A stretch of DNA of 64,000 nt from CAVRZJ01 sp964594125 (GTDB lineage Bacteria > Acidobacteriota > Thermoanaerobaculia > Thermoanaerobaculales > Thermoanaerobaculaceae). This document shows, piece after piece, positions 15,007 through 24,121 of the stretch (within the stretch, counting starts at the first letter, position 1; every line of letters starts with the position of its first letter). The stretch is taken from positions 124,001 through 188,000 of the forward strand of contig CAZQLL010000004.1 in the NCBI GenBank assembly GCA_964594125.1, given 5' to 3'. The notes under the pieces are model-generated. The model saw nothing but the letters and a program-made list of their open reading frames with translations. It searched no databases and was not told where the DNA came from. Made by a program: the position numbers and the translations under genes.

Positions 15007-17577
15007 TCACCCCAGCTCCCGTTTGAGCTGCGCCAGCAGGTTGAGCGCGTCCAGCGGCGTCATGCGCTCGGGGTCGGCGGCGCGCAGCCGGCGCGCCACC
15101 GCCTCCTCGGGCGGCGGGAACAGCGAGAGCTGCCGCTGCTCGCCCTCCGGCAGCGTCGCCTGGACCACCTTCGACTCGTGCCGCTCGACCTCCGCGAGCA
15201 CCTGCTCGGCGCGCCGGCACACGCTCTCCGGCACTCCGGCCAACCGCGCCACGTGGATCCCGTAGGAGCGGTCCGCCGGGCCCGGCACGACGCGGTGCAG
15301 GAAGATGACGTCGCCCTGCCACTCCTTGACGGCCAGCGACGCGTTGACGACCCGGCCGAGCCGCTGCGCGAGATCGGTGAGCTCGTGGTAGTGGGTCGCG
15401 AACAGCACCAGCGGGCGTGCGCCGGCGGCGCCGTCGTGGAGCGCCTCGACCACCGCCCAGGCGAGCGACAGCCCGTCGAACGTCGCCGTTCCGCGGCCGA
15501 CCTCGTCGAGGATCACCAGCGAGGAGGAGGTGGCGTGGCGCAGGATGCTCGCCACCTCGGTCATCTCGACCATGAACGTCGACTCGCCGCGCGCGATGTC
15601 ATCGGCGGCGCCCACGCGGGTGAAGATGCGGTCGAGCGCACCGACCTCGGCGTCGTCGGCGGCGACGAACGAGCCGCTCCACGCCATGATCGCCGCCAGC
15701 GCCACCTGGCGCAGGTAGGTCGACTTGCCGCCCATGTTCGGCCCGGTGAGCAGCACGATCTGGCGCTCGGCGCCGTCGAGATCGGTGTCGTTGGGAACGA
15801 ACCCCGCGCCCGACAGCTCCTCGATCACCGGGTGGCGGGCGCCGGCGAGGCGCAGCCGCGCCCCTTCCACCAGCCGCGGGCGCACGTAGGAGCGGCGGCG
15901 CGCCCGCTCCGCGAACGCCGCGAGCACGTCCGCGGCGGCGAGAGCGCGCGCGGTCGCCGCCAGCCGCGCCGCGCGGCCGGCGCAGCGCTCGACGAGGTCG
16001 GCGTACAGCGAGCGCTCGCGCTCCTCGGCGAGGCGCTCGGCGCCGGCGATGCGCTGCTCGAGCGCCTCGAGCTCGGGGGTGACGAAGCGCTCCCCGTTGG
16101 CGAGCGTCTGGCGGCGCACGAACTCCGGCGGCACCCGGTCGGCGTGCGCGCGCGGCACCTCGAACGAGTAGCCGAACACCCGGTTGTAGCGGACCTTCAG
16201 CGTCGCGATGCCGGTGCGCGCCCGCTCGCGGGCCTCGACCTCGGCGAGCGCCTCCTTGGCGCCGTGCGACAGCGAGCGCGCCTCGTCGAGCTCGCGGTCG
16301 ACGCCGCCGCGCACCATGCCGGGCCCGGGAAGCGCCGGCGGATCGTCGGCGAGCACGGCGGCGAGGTCGCCGCGCAGGTCCGCAAGCTCGTCGACAGCGG
16401 TGCCGAGCGAGGCCAGCAGCGCGGCCGGCGAGGCGGTGAGCTCGCGCCGCGCCCGCGGCAGCGCGGCGAGCGCCGTGCGCAGCGCTGCCAGCTCTCCCGG
16501 GCGCGGCTGCCGTCCGCCGAGCCTTGCCGCCGCGCGCTCGAGGTCGCCGAGGGCGCGCAGCGCCTCGGCGAGCGCCGCCAACGCCGCCGGGTCGTCGATC
16601 AGCGCGGCGACGGCGTCGTGGCGGGCCGCCACCGCCGCCCGGTCGCGCGACGGCCGCAGCAGCCAGTCGCGCAGCAGGCGCGAGCCCATCGGCGTCACGG
16701 TGGCGTCCAGCACGCGCAACAACGCGGCGCGGCGTTCCCCGGCGGCGTCGCGCACGAGCTCGAGGTTGCGGACGGTGGCGGCGTCGAGCACCATCTCGCC
16801 GCTCGGCAGCCGCCTGCGGAAATCGGCGACGTGCGTCGGCACCGCGCCCTGTGTGGAGCGCAGGTACTCCAGCAGCGCGCCCGCCGCGCCGACCAGCGGC
16901 TCGCCCGGCTCGAGCTGGAACGCGCGCAGGGAGGCGACGCCGAGCGCGCGCCGGAGCAGCTCCTCTCCCCGCCGCGCCTCGAACCACGGCGCGGGCCGGT
17001 GCGTGAGCACCGGTCCGCTCCCTGCTCCATCCCGCAGCGCCGGGAGCAGCGCCTCTCCTTCCGGCAGCAGCACCTCGCGCGGCTGCACGCCGGCGAGCAG
17101 CTCGTCGAGCTCCGCGCCGGGCGCCGTGGCGCCGCCGAAGTGGCCCGAGGCCGCCTCGATCCAGGCCACCGCAACGTCGCCCCCGGCGCGTACGACGGCG
17201 GCCACGAAACGGCGCTCTCCCCCGAGCAGCTCCGGCTCGGTGACGGTCCCGGGCGTCAGCACGCGCGTGATGCCGCGGCGCACCAGGCCGCGCGCGGCGG
17301 CCGGCTCCTCGAGCTGCTCGGCGACGGCGATCTTGAAGCCGGCGTCGAGCAGCTTGCCGACGTAGGTGCTCATCGCGTGGTGCGGGATCCCGCACATCGG
17401 CGACTCGACCTCCTCGTTGTGGCGGCGACGCGTCAGCACGATGCCGAGCACGGGCGCGGCCCGCTCGGCATCCTCGAAGAACAGCTCGTAGAAGTCGCCC
17501 AGGCGATAGAGCAGCAACGCATCGGGGTGCAGCGCCTTGAGCTCCAGGTACTGCTGCAGCATCGGGGTCTGTCGCAT
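15007..17577 (-). CDS. mutS: DNA mismatch repair protein MutS
   Basis: 856 residues from the ATG at 17575-17577. The longer frame has no sensible extension, and MRQTPMLQQYLELKALHPDALLLYRLGDFYELF is the canonical N-terminus, with the F-x-E mismatch-stacking wedge in GDFYELF. The ATPase domain has Walker A (LLTGPNMGGKSTYLRQ), Walker B (LVILDEVGRGTATFDG) and the THYHELTDLA switch. MutS recognises mismatches and starts repair with MutL. Divergent from tsaB. Confidence 0.96.
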   Translation of the reverse strand: MRQTPMLQQYLELKALHPDALLLYRLGDFYELFFEDAERAAPVLGIVLTRRRHNEEVESPMCGIPHHAMSTYVGKLLDAGFKIAVAEQLEEPAAARGLVRRGITRVLTPGTVTEPELLGGERRFVAAVVRAGGDVAVAWIEAASGHFGGATAPGAELDELLAGVQPREVLLPEGEALLPALRDGAGSGPVLTHRPAPWFEARRGEELLRRALGVASLRAFQLEPGEPLVGAAGALLEYLRSTQGAVPTHVADFRRRLPSGEMVLDAATVRNLELVRDAAGERRAALLRVLDATVTPMGSRLLRDWLLRPSRDRAAVAARHDAVAALIDDPAALAALAEALRALGDLERAAARLGGRQPRPGELAALRTALAALPRARRELTASPAALLASLGTAVDELADLRGDLAAVLADDPPALPGPGMVRGGVDRELDEARSLSHGAKEALAEVEARERARTGIATLKVRYNRVFGYSFEVPRAHADRVPPEFVRRQTLANGERFVTPELEALEQRIAGAERLAEERERSLYADLVERCAGRAARLAATARALAAADVLAAFAERARRRSYVRPRLVEGARLRLAGARHPVIEELSGAGFVPNDTDLDGAERQIVLLTGPNMGGKSTYLRQVALAAIMAWSGSFVAADDAEVGALDRIFTRVGAADDIARGESTFMVEMTEVASILRHATSSSLVILDEVGRGTATFDGLSLAWAVVEALHDGAAGARPLVLFATHYHELTDLAQRLGRVVNASLAVKEWQGDVIFLHRVVPGPADRSYGIHVARLAGVPESVCRRAEQVLAEVERHESKVVQATLPEGEQRQLSLFPPPEEAVARRLRAADPERMTPLDALNLLAQLKRELG

Positions 17578-17694
17578 CGCGCCGCCATGGTACCCGAGGC
17601 GGCTGTGATGCAGGGAACGTCTCGCGACCTCTCCGAGCCCGCGAAACGAAGGCGCGGGCTTCACCCCTCCGCCCACCGCGCCGGCGGTCGGCGC

Positions 17695-17723
17695 TTGACG
17701 CGCCCGCACGGGCAGGCAAGACT
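17695..17723 (+). promoter_or_regulatory. Vegetative promoter of tsaB with leaderless start
   Basis: TTGACG, 17 bases, AAGACT. The -10 ends only six bases before the GTG start of tsaB, so transcription would begin at or next to the first codon. This implies a leaderless message; no ribosome site is possible. Confidence 0.5.
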
Positions 17724-17729
17724 GCCGGC

Positions 17730-18383
17730 GTGGAGACGGTGCTGGCCATCGCCGGATGCGGCCCGCGGCTCGAGATCGCCCTCGCGGCGGCCGGGATGCC
17801 GGCGCCGGCGCTGGCCGCGCTCGCCGGGCCGACGCCCCGCTCCGAGCTGGTGGTCGCCGCGATCGACCTGCTGCTGCGCGGCGCCGGGATCGCCCCGAAG
17901 AGGCTGTCCGCGGTCGTCGCCACGCGCGGACCCGGGTCGTTCACCGGCATCCGCGTCGCCCTCGCCACGGCGCAGGGCCTCGCGCGCGCAGCCGGCGCCG
18001 CCGCGCACGGCTTCTCCTCGCTCGCCGCGCAGGCGGCGCGCACCGCGGTCAGGCCGTGCGTCGCGGCGCAACCGGCGCGGCGCGGCGAGGCGTACGTGCA
18101 GCGCTTCGACGCCGGCGGCGCGGTCGGGGAGCCGGCGGTTGCGGCGCTCGCCGAGCTCGCCTGGTCCGCGCTGCCGGTGGTCGCCCCTCCCGGCCTCCTC
18201 CTGCCGGAGGAAACGCCCCTCGCACCGGCGACGCGGACCGTCGCCGAGGCGCTGCTCGCGCTCGCCGCCGCCGCCGGAACGCTCGACCCGGAGACGCTCG
18301 TGCCTATCTACGTCGAGCACGCGCCGGCGGACTCCGGCGCCGAGAGGGGAACCGGGTGGCTGCGCTCCCGCAGGGCTTCCTGA
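17730..18383 (+). CDS. tsaB: tRNA threonylcarbamoyladenosine biosynthesis protein TsaB
   Basis: A 217-residue ASKHA-fold protein with the family motif ATRGPGSFTGIRVALATAQGLARA (residues about 71-94) and the later YVQRFDAGG region. TsaB activates TsaD in making t6A37 on ANN-decoding tRNAs. Followed by rimI with a 28-base overlap, the common tsaB-rimI pair. The N-terminal Asp/Gly nucleotide-loop usually seen as DTS is CGPRLEI here, a normal loosening for TsaB, which lost catalytic activity. GTG start directly below a strong promoter. Confidence 0.9.
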   Translation: METVLAIAGCGPRLEIALAAAGMPAPALAALAGPTPRSELVVAAIDLLLRGAGIAPKRLSAVVATRGPGSFTGIRVALATAQGLARAAGAAAHGFSSLAAQAARTAVRPCVAAQPARRGEAYVQRFDAGGAVGEPAVAALAELAWSALPVVAPPGLLLPEETPLAPATRTVAEALLALAAAAGTLDPETLVPIYVEHAPADSGAERGTGWLRSRRAS

Positions 18384-18841
18384 TCCGGGCCGCCGTGCCC
18401 GAGGACGTGCCGTCCGTCGCGGCGCTCGAGGCGCGCGTCTTTCACGATCCCTGGCCGGTTCACCTGTACGCCCAGGAGGTGCGGCAGCCACTGCGCTTCC
18501 AGCGGGTCGTCCTCAACGGCGACGGCTACCTGGCGGCGTACCTGTTCGCCTGCTGGCAGGTGGACGAGCTGCACGTCCTCAAGGTGGCGACGCACCCGAT
18601 GTACCAGGGCGTCGGCGTCGCCTCCACCCTGCTCGCCGAGGCCGCCGCGGAGGCGCACCGCTGCCACGGGCGCGGGATCGTTCTCGAGGTGCGCCCGTCG
18701 AACCATCGCGCCGTGCAGCTCTACCGCCACCTCGGCTATCGCGTCATCGGCCGCCGGCCGCGCTACTACAGCGACGGCGAGGACGCGCTCGTGATGTTCC
18801 TCGCGGTCTCGCCCGCCGCGCCCGGCGGCGGCGAGCGCTAG
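18356..18841 (+). CDS. rimI: GNAT N-acetyltransferase, RimI-like
   Basis: About 161 residues from a GTG inside the end of tsaB. It has GNAT motif A (VATHPMYQGVGVASTLLAEAAAEA) with the acetyl-CoA pyrophosphate loop, then LEVRPSNHRAVQLYRHLGYRVIGRRPRYYSDGEDALVM, a hallmark of RimI, which acetylates the N-terminus of ribosomal protein S18. The exact start is uncertain because the overlap gives few choices. Confidence 0.88.
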   Translation: MAALPQGFLIRAAVPEDVPSVAALEARVFHDPWPVHLYAQEVRQPLRFQRVVLNGDGYLAAYLFACWQVDELHVLKVATHPMYQGVGVASTLLAEAAAEAHRCHGRGIVLEVRPSNHRAVQLYRHLGYRVIGRRPRYYSDGEDALVMFLAVSPAAPGGGER

Positions 18842-18860
18842 CGCTATACTCGGCCAGCCG

Positions 18861-20012
18861 ATGGAAGGCTCGACGCGCCTCGGAGAGATTCTCATCGCCA
18901 ACGGCGCAGTCTCGGCGGACGGGCTGCGCAGCGCGCTCGAGGCATGCCGGCGCCACGGCGGCAGGCTCGGCACCTGGCTCGTCCGCCTCGGCCTGGTCAG
19001 CGAGGGCGCGCTGCTCGAGGCGCTGGCCAGGCAGACCGGGTGCCCGCCGGCGCCGACGCTCGAGCTGGCGACGGCGCCGCCCGAGGTCCGCGGCCTGATC
19101 CCGCAGGGGTTCGCCAAACGCAACATGGTGGTGCCGTTCGCTCGCCACGGGCGCACCGTGTCCGTCGCGATGCTGCACCCCAACGATCTCGTGGTGATCG
19201 ACGAAGTCGCGTCGCTGACCGGCCTCGCGGTGCGCGCCCATGTCGCCACCGAGGCGGCGATCAGCGCCGCGCTGGCGATCCCGCTCGTGCACGCCGGCGG
19301 CGGGGAGGCTGCCCCGCCCCCCGGCCCGCCGGCCGCCACCGCGCGCGAGTGGCGGCAGTTCTGGCGTCTCGAGTCGAGCTCCACGGAGCTGTTCCGCGCC
19401 CTCGATGTCCCGCCACGCCCGCCCGTGCCGCACGCAGCGGCGACCTTCCCGCTGCTCGCCTCGCTCGACCCCGGCCGCTCCGGAGCGGCGCGGTCGGGCC
19501 TCGACGCCCTCTTCGAATCGCTCGCCGCCGTGCGCCAGCGCGACCAGGTGGCGGCGGTCGTGCTCGATGCCGTCCAGCCGCTGGCGGCCCGCGTTGCGCT
19601 GTTCTCGTTCTACCAGGGGAAGGTGATGGGGTGGGCCGTCCGCGGCGGCGAGGCGATCGACGAGGACTTCCACACGCTGATGCTGCCGCTCGATCGCCCG
19701 TCGGTGTTCCTCAACCTGACCCGCGGCGTCGAGCTCCATGTCGGGCCACTCGGCGGCGGCGACGGCAACCGCCTGCTGCTCGAAGCACTCGGGCCGCCGG
19801 CGCCGGTCGACGCGCTGGTCGCGCCGGTGCACCTGCGCGCGAGGGTCGCCGCGTTCCTGTGGCTCGACAACGGCGCGCAGTCGGTGGCGACGATCCCGGT
19901 GGACACCGTCCAGCGGGTCGCGCGCGCCACTGGTCTCGCCCTCGAGATCCTCGTCCTGCAGCAGAAGATCCGCGCTGGCGCGCGCTTGACAGAGGGGGCG
20001 TTTGCGGACTAG
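18861..20012 (+). CDS. MshEN-domain protein with C-terminal GAF-like domain
   Basis: 383 residues. The first 145 form an MshEN/GspE N-terminal domain: RLGEILIANGAVS then LARQTGCPPAP and RNMVVPFARHGRTVSVAMLHPNDLVVIDEVASLTGLAVRAHVATEAAI. Some MshEN domains bind cyclic di-GMP. The middle is proline-rich, and the last 180 residues look like a GAF-type sensor. There is no P-loop, so it is not a secretion ATPase. A TATACT -10-like box ends ten bases before the ATG. Role likely in signalling; the exact function is unknown. Confidence 0.75.
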   Translation: MEGSTRLGEILIANGAVSADGLRSALEACRRHGGRLGTWLVRLGLVSEGALLEALARQTGCPPAPTLELATAPPEVRGLIPQGFAKRNMVVPFARHGRTVSVAMLHPNDLVVIDEVASLTGLAVRAHVATEAAISAALAIPLVHAGGGEAAPPPGPPAATAREWRQFWRLESSSTELFRALDVPPRPPVPHAAATFPLLASLDPGRSGAARSGLDALFESLAAVRQRDQVAAVVLDAVQPLAARVALFSFYQGKVMGWAVRGGEAIDEDFHTLMLPLDRPSVFLNLTRGVELHVGPLGGGDGNRLLLEALGPPAPVDALVAPVHLRARVAAFLWLDNGAQSVATIPVDTVQRVARATGLALEILVLQQKIRAGARLTEGAFAD

Positions 20013-20015
20013 GGT
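19986..20015 (+). promoter_or_regulatory. Vegetative promoter of the HU gene
   Basis: TTGACA, 18-base spacer, TAGGGT, overlapping the end of the preceding gene (its TAG stop is in the -10). The HU start at 20044 has a GGGAGGAAG ribosome site in between. The -35 is consensus. Confidence 0.55.
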
Positions 20016-20043
20016 TGCGCGCTCGGAGGAACGGGAGGAAGCG

Positions 20044-20313
20044 ATGATCAAGGCCGACCTGGTGCGCAGGGTGATGGACGCGGTGGAGCTGCCGCAGGCG
20101 CAGGCGAGCAACGCGGTGAACACGATCTTCGACGCCATGCGAGACGCTCTCATCCGCGGCGAGCGCATCGAGCTGCGAGGCTTCGGGGTCTTCATGGTGA
20201 AGAACCGCAAGCGCGGCATCGGCCGCAACCCGAAGACCGGCGTCGAGGTTGCGATCCCGCCGGGAAAGACCATCCGCTTCAAGCCGGGCAAGGCGCTGCG
20301 GGTCCTCGACTAG
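20044..20313 (+). CDS. HU/IHF-family DNA-binding protein
   Basis: 89 residues, standard HU length. It begins MIKADLVRRVMDAVELP and has the beta-arm region RGFGVFMVKNRKRGIGRNPKTGVEVAIPPGKTIRFKPGKALR with the conserved GRNPKTG loop and prolines used for DNA kinking. It compacts and bends the chromosome. HU and IHF cannot be separated by eye; IHF would fit a helper role at sigma-54 promoters. Strong ribosome site and its own promoter. Confidence 0.95.
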   Translation: MIKADLVRRVMDAVELPQAQASNAVNTIFDAMRDALIRGERIELRGFGVFMVKNRKRGIGRNPKTGVEVAIPPGKTIRFKPGKALRVLD

Positions 20314-21258
20314 GTGTCTTCCCTCCCGCCGGAGGTTGAGTTCATCGGCCCCGATGGCATCCCCATCGGGGTCGTTCGTCCCACCCCGCCGCCGCCGCAA
20401 CGAGTCTGGCTCCACCTGCTGCTGCTCGCGCTGACCTTCGTTTCCACGACGATCGTCGGCGGCCTTGCCTTCGCCGACGTGCCCGAGGCTGCGCACGACT
20501 CCGGCCTCCTGCAGCTCCTGCTCCACCCGGCGGTGCTCCACGCCGGGCTCGCCTTCTCGGTCCCGCTGCTCGTGATCCTCCTGACGCACGAAATGGGGCA
20601 CTGGCTCGCCTGCCGCCGCCACTTCCTCGACGCATCGCTCCCGTATTTCATCCCAGCTCCGGTGGGGATCGGTACGTTCGGGGCGTTCATCCGCATCCGC
20701 TCGGCGATCCGCAGCAAGCGCGAGCTGCTCGATGTCGGCGCGGCCGGTCCGCTCGCCGGCTTCGTCGCCTGTCTGCCCGTGCTGGTGGCCGGCGTGGCGC
20801 TGTCGCGGCCGGTCGCCGACATGCCGGCTGCCGGGTACGTCGTGTTCGGCGAGCCGCTGGCGTTCCGCCTCGTGCGCTCGCTGCTCTACCCCGACCTCCC
20901 CGAGGGCGGCGACATCCTCCTGCACCCGACCGGCTTCGCCGCCTGGTTCGGCCTGTTCGCTACCGCGCTCAATCTGCTGCCGTTTGGACAGCTCGACGGC
21001 GGGCACATCTCGTACGCGCTGTTCGGCCGCACGCAGCGGCGCTGGTCGTGGCCGCTCCTGATCCTGCTCGTCGCGCTCTCCTTCAAGTGGACCGGGTGGC
21101 TCGTCTGGGTGGCGATCGCGCTCGTCATGGGGGTGCGGCACCCCCGCGTCGCCGACGAGGACGCGCCGCTCGACCCGCGCCGGCGGCTGGTGGCATGGAT
21201 CTGCATCGCCGTCTTCGCGCTCTGCTTCACCCCTGAGCCGATCCGCCTCGTGCCGTAG
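20314..21258 (+). CDS. Site-2 protease family (M50) membrane metalloprotease
   Basis: A 314-residue membrane protein with the zinc motif HEMGH (about residues 91-95) in a hydrophobic helix and the second motif NLLPFGQLDGGH (about 222-233). These are the two halves of an S2P active site and are intact. There are about six hydrophobic segments. No PDZ domain, so it is unlike RseP; it matches the short bacterial/plant EGY-like class. The GTG start directly follows the HU stop. Its 3' end overlaps dtd tail-to-tail by 32 bases. Substrate unknown. Confidence 0.88.
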   Translation: MSSLPPEVEFIGPDGIPIGVVRPTPPPPQRVWLHLLLLALTFVSTTIVGGLAFADVPEAAHDSGLLQLLLHPAVLHAGLAFSVPLLVILLTHEMGHWLACRRHFLDASLPYFIPAPVGIGTFGAFIRIRSAIRSKRELLDVGAAGPLAGFVACLPVLVAGVALSRPVADMPAAGYVVFGEPLAFRLVRSLLYPDLPEGGDILLHPTGFAAWFGLFATALNLLPFGQLDGGHISYALFGRTQRRWSWPLLILLVALSFKWTGWLVWVAIALVMGVRHPRVADEDAPLDPRRRLVAWICIAVFALCFTPEPIRLVP

Positions 21259-21697
21259 GCGGGTCGTCCCAGATCAGCGTGACGGGGCCGTCGTTGACGA
21301 GCTCGACCTCCATCATGGCGCGGAACACCCCGGTCTCCACCGGCAGGCCGCGGGCGCGCAGCGCCGCGACGAGCGCCGCGACCAGCGGCTCGGCTTCCTC
21401 CGGCGGCGCGGCGGCGAAGAAGTCCGGACGGCGGCCGCGCCGGATCGAGCCGGCGAGCGTGAACTGCGAGACCACCAGGACGGCGCCGCCGAGCTCGTCG
21501 AGGCCGACGTTCATGCGCCCGCCGGCGTCCTCGAAGACGCGCAGCGTCGCGAAGCGGTGCGCGGCCCGCCCGACGTGCTCCCGGGTGTCGCCGCGCTCGA
21601 CGCCGACCAGCAGCACGAGGCCGCGGCCGATCGCGCCGACCGTCCTGCCCGCGACCCGCACCTCGGCACGGCTCACGCGCTGCGCGACGATCCTCAC
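21227..21697 (-). CDS. dtd: D-aminoacyl-tRNA deacylase
   Basis: 156 residues from a GTG overlapping the murJ stop (GTGA). It begins VRIVAQRVSRAEVRVAG and carries both Dtd signatures, VSQFTLAG near 79-86 and the NDGPVTL cross-subunit Gly-cisPro motif near 138-144. Dtd removes D-amino acids (and glycine) mischarged onto tRNA. The C-terminus runs slightly into the M50 protease gene on the other strand. Confidence 0.93.
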   Translation of the reverse strand: MRIVAQRVSRAEVRVAGRTVGAIGRGLVLLVGVERGDTREHVGRAAHRFATLRVFEDAGGRMNVGLDELGGAVLVVSQFTLAGSIRRGRRPDFFAAAPPEEAEPLVAALVAALRARGLPVETGVFRAMMEVELVNDGPVTLIWDDPPTARGGSAQG

Positions 21698-23268
21698 GCC
21701 CGCCTCCCGACCCGACGGCGGGCGAGCACGTCGTGCAGCTCGCGCCACTCCGGCGCGCGGACGGCGAGGAGCACCGCGAGGTAGACCGCGACGCCGGCGG
21801 CGGCGAGCACGGCCAGCGCCGCAAGCGAGTGCACGCTGGTGGCGGTCATCGCGGGCAGCACGCGAACGAGCGCCCACAGCGCCGCCGCCATCGCCGCCGC
21901 GGCGGCGAGGTGGCGGGCGACGGCCGGCAGCACCTCGGCCGCACGCGGCAAGCGGCGCGCGCGCCCGTTGAGCGCGAGCAGCAGCGAGGCATTGACCACC
22001 TGGCCGGCCGAGGCCGCCGCCGCGATCCCGGCCACCCCGTACGCCGGCGTCCACGCCGTCCCGAGCGCGAAGAACGCGGCCAGGTTCACCGCCGCCGCGA
22101 TCACCGGCGCCCGCGTGTCCTTCCAGGCGTACGAGGTCGCGGCGAGCAGCTTGGTGAGCCCCAGGAACGGCAGCCCCCACCCGTACATCGCCAGCGCGCC
22201 CGCGGTCATCGCCACCGACGCGGCGCCGTACTCGCCGCCGCCGAAGGCGGTGCCGACGATCGGGTGTGCAAGGACCACGAGCGCCACCGCTGCCGGGACC
22301 GCCGCCAGCGACAGCAGGCGCAGCGCGAACGCCAGCGTACGTCGCGCCTCGTCGGCGTCGCGGGCGCGATCGGCGGAGAGCAGCGGCAGCGCGGCGGTGG
22401 TGAGCTGCACGATGAAGATGCCGTAGACCAGCTCCGCCAGCCGGTTGGCGTTGAAGCGCGCGGTGATCGCGCCCGGCCCCGCCGCCGAGGCGAAGCGATA
22501 CGAGACCAGCAGGGTGAGCTCGTAGACGCCGAGCGCGGGGATCCCCGGCAGCATGAGGGCGAGGACGCGGCGCACCTCGGGGTGGCGCAGCCAGCCGCCG
22601 CCGGGGCGCAGCGGCATCCCGACCGCACGGCACGCCGGGAGCTGCAGCGCGAGCTGGGCGAGGCCGCCGGCGAGCACGCCGAACGCCATCCACTCCCAGG
22701 CGCCGCCGAGCCACACGGCGGTCAGCGTGCCGAGCACCGCGAGCAGGTTGAGCGCGAGCGGCGTCGCGGCCGGCAGCAGGAAGCGGCCTGAGGCGTTCAG
22801 CACCCCCTGCGCCAACGCCGCCAGCGAGATGAAGCCGAGGTACGGGAACATCAGCCGGGTGAAGCGGACGGCGGTCGCGAAGTGCTCGCCGCCGGCGAAC
22901 CCAGGGGCGAACAGGCGCACCAGCAGCGGCGCCGCCGCCACGCCCGCGAGCACCACGAACGGCAGCGCGAGCAGCAGCGTGCCGGTCATCGCACGTACGA
23001 AGCGGCGCTGCGCCTCGGCCTCGCCCGTCGACTTCAGCTCGGCGAGCGCCGGGATGAACGCGGCGTGCATCGTCCCTTCGGCGAGCAGGGCGCGGAACGT
23101 GTTGGGCACCGCGAGGCCGGCGTAGAACGCATCGGCGATCGGCGTGGTGCCGAGCACCATCGCCACCGCCTTGTCGCGCATGTACCCGGAGAGGCGGCTG
23201 ACCACCGTGATCACCGCCATCCCGCTGGTGGCGGCCGCGAGCTTCCTGCGCCCCGACACGGCGCCCAC
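21694..23268 (-). CDS. murJ: Lipid II flippase MurJ
   Basis: About 524 residues from the GTG at 23266-23268; a second GTG nine bases on is possible, and the longer frame upstream overlaps ssb on the other strand. It has 14 hydrophobic segments. The N-terminus (SGMAVITVVSRLSGYMRDKAVAMVLG) and the stretch DAFYAGLAVPNTFRALLAEGTMHAAFIPAL are the MVF/MurJ signature with the conserved arginines and acidic residues of the central cavity. It moves lipid II across the inner membrane. Divergent from ssb. Confidence 0.92.
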   Translation of the reverse strand: MGAVSGRRKLAAATSGMAVITVVSRLSGYMRDKAVAMVLGTTPIADAFYAGLAVPNTFRALLAEGTMHAAFIPALAELKSTGEAEAQRRFVRAMTGTLLLALPFVVLAGVAAAPLLVRLFAPGFAGGEHFATAVRFTRLMFPYLGFISLAALAQGVLNASGRFLLPAATPLALNLLAVLGTLTAVWLGGAWEWMAFGVLAGGLAQLALQLPACRAVGMPLRPGGGWLRHPEVRRVLALMLPGIPALGVYELTLLVSYRFASAAGPGAITARFNANRLAELVYGIFIVQLTTAALPLLSADRARDADEARRTLAFALRLLSLAAVPAAVALVVLAHPIVGTAFGGGEYGAASVAMTAGALAMYGWGLPFLGLTKLLAATSYAWKDTRAPVIAAAVNLAAFFALGTAWTPAYGVAGIAAAASAGQVVNASLLLALNGRARRLPRAAEVLPAVARHLAAAAAMAAALWALVRVLPAMTATSVHSLAALAVLAAAGVAVYLAVLLAVRAPEWRELHDVLARRRVGRRA

Positions 23269-23335
23269 TGTAGCAAAGGGCCTGCGCGCCGGCGGTGTGC
23301 TACATTGATTGGCGTCCACGCCGGGAGGCTCTCGC

Positions 23336-23752
23336 ATGAGCGTCAACAAGGTCATCCTCATCGGAAACCTGGGCCGCGACGTCGAGCTGCGGCACACGCC
23401 GGGCGGCGCCACCGTCGCCAAGTTCTCGATCGCCACCAACGAGAAGTGGAAGGACAAGGCCGGCCAGCTCCAGGAGCACACGGAGTGGCACAACATCGTC
23501 GTCTGGGGGAAGCTCGCGGAGTTCTGCGGGACCTACCTCTCGAAGGGGAGGCAGATCTACGTGGAGGGCACGCTGCGCACCCGCACCTACGACGACGAGA
23601 AGGGAAACCGCCGTTACTTCACCGAGGTCAGGGCCGACACCATCCGCCTGCTCGGGCCCAAGCCCGGCGGCGGCGCCTCGGACGCGGCGCCCGCCGGCCC
23701 TCCGAGCGGGCCCGACTTCCCGCCCGATCACGACGACGACATCCCGTTCTAG
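23336..23752 (+). CDS. ssb: Single-stranded DNA-binding protein
   Basis: 138 residues from the ATG with a GGGAGG ribosome site. The OB-fold starts MSVNKVILIGNLGRDVELRHTPGG and contains EWHNIVVWGKLAEFCGTYLSKGRQIYVEG. The C-terminal tail ends DDDIPF, the acidic tip that recruits repair and replication partners. A TACATT -10-like box lies 30 bases upstream. Confidence 0.96.
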   Translation: MSVNKVILIGNLGRDVELRHTPGGATVAKFSIATNEKWKDKAGQLQEHTEWHNIVVWGKLAEFCGTYLSKGRQIYVEGTLRTRTYDDEKGNRRYFTEVRADTIRLLGPKPGGGASDAAPAGPPSGPDFPPDHDDDIPF

Positions 23753-23772
23753 GAGAACGCAGGAGCACGATG

Positions 23773-23800
23773 GCGGGGGCGGCGCTGCAGCCGCCCCCGC
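23773..23800 (+). terminator. GC-rich hairpin after ssb
   Basis: Arms 23773-23783 and 23790-23800 pair perfectly (11 bp) around a GCTGCA loop, 20 bases past the ssb stop. Only a weak T-tract follows (TTCGTCGT), so efficiency is uncertain. Confidence 0.6.
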
Positions 23801-23874
23801 TTCGTCGTGCCGCGCGTTGGGCTACACTCCTGCGCGCCGCGCCGCGGCAGCCAGCGGCGCATACGGAGGTCGAG

Positions 23875-24093
23875 ATGGCGGGTCCCGTGTGGCGGTTCGA
23901 GCGCGAGGTCGAGGCGGTGTGCGCGATGTGCTCCCGCACGGTCGTCGGGGTCTTCACCGAGGGCGAGGTCGAGGCCAACGAGATCCGGCCGCTGCGCCGC
24001 CTCTGCCCGGAGTGCTTCGGGGCCGGCGGCCCGATCCTCGTCCGCGGGGAGATCGGCCGCGCCGTCGCGGCGCCCGGCTACGCCCGGCGCTGA
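23875..24093 (+). CDS. Small zinc-ribbon protein, unknown function
   Basis: 72 residues with two CxxC knuckles (CAMC near 17, CPEC near 45) 25 residues apart, enough for one structural zinc. It begins MAGPVWRFEREVEAVCAMC. ATG start with an upstream GGAGGT ribosome site; a TACACT -10-like box lies near 23823. Family not recognised. No DNA-binding helix is evident. Confidence 0.65.
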   Translation: MAGPVWRFEREVEAVCAMCSRTVVGVFTEGEVEANEIRPLRRLCPECFGAGGPILVRGEIGRAVAAPGYARR

Positions 24094-24121
24094 CCCGTCA
24101 TCCCGCCCCTGAAGGAGCCGA

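Noticed and set aside
15178..19098. Plus-strand frame of 1306 codons across mutS, tsaB and rimI
   Set aside because: Translation is repetitive and runs antisense to mutS, whose protein is unmistakable.
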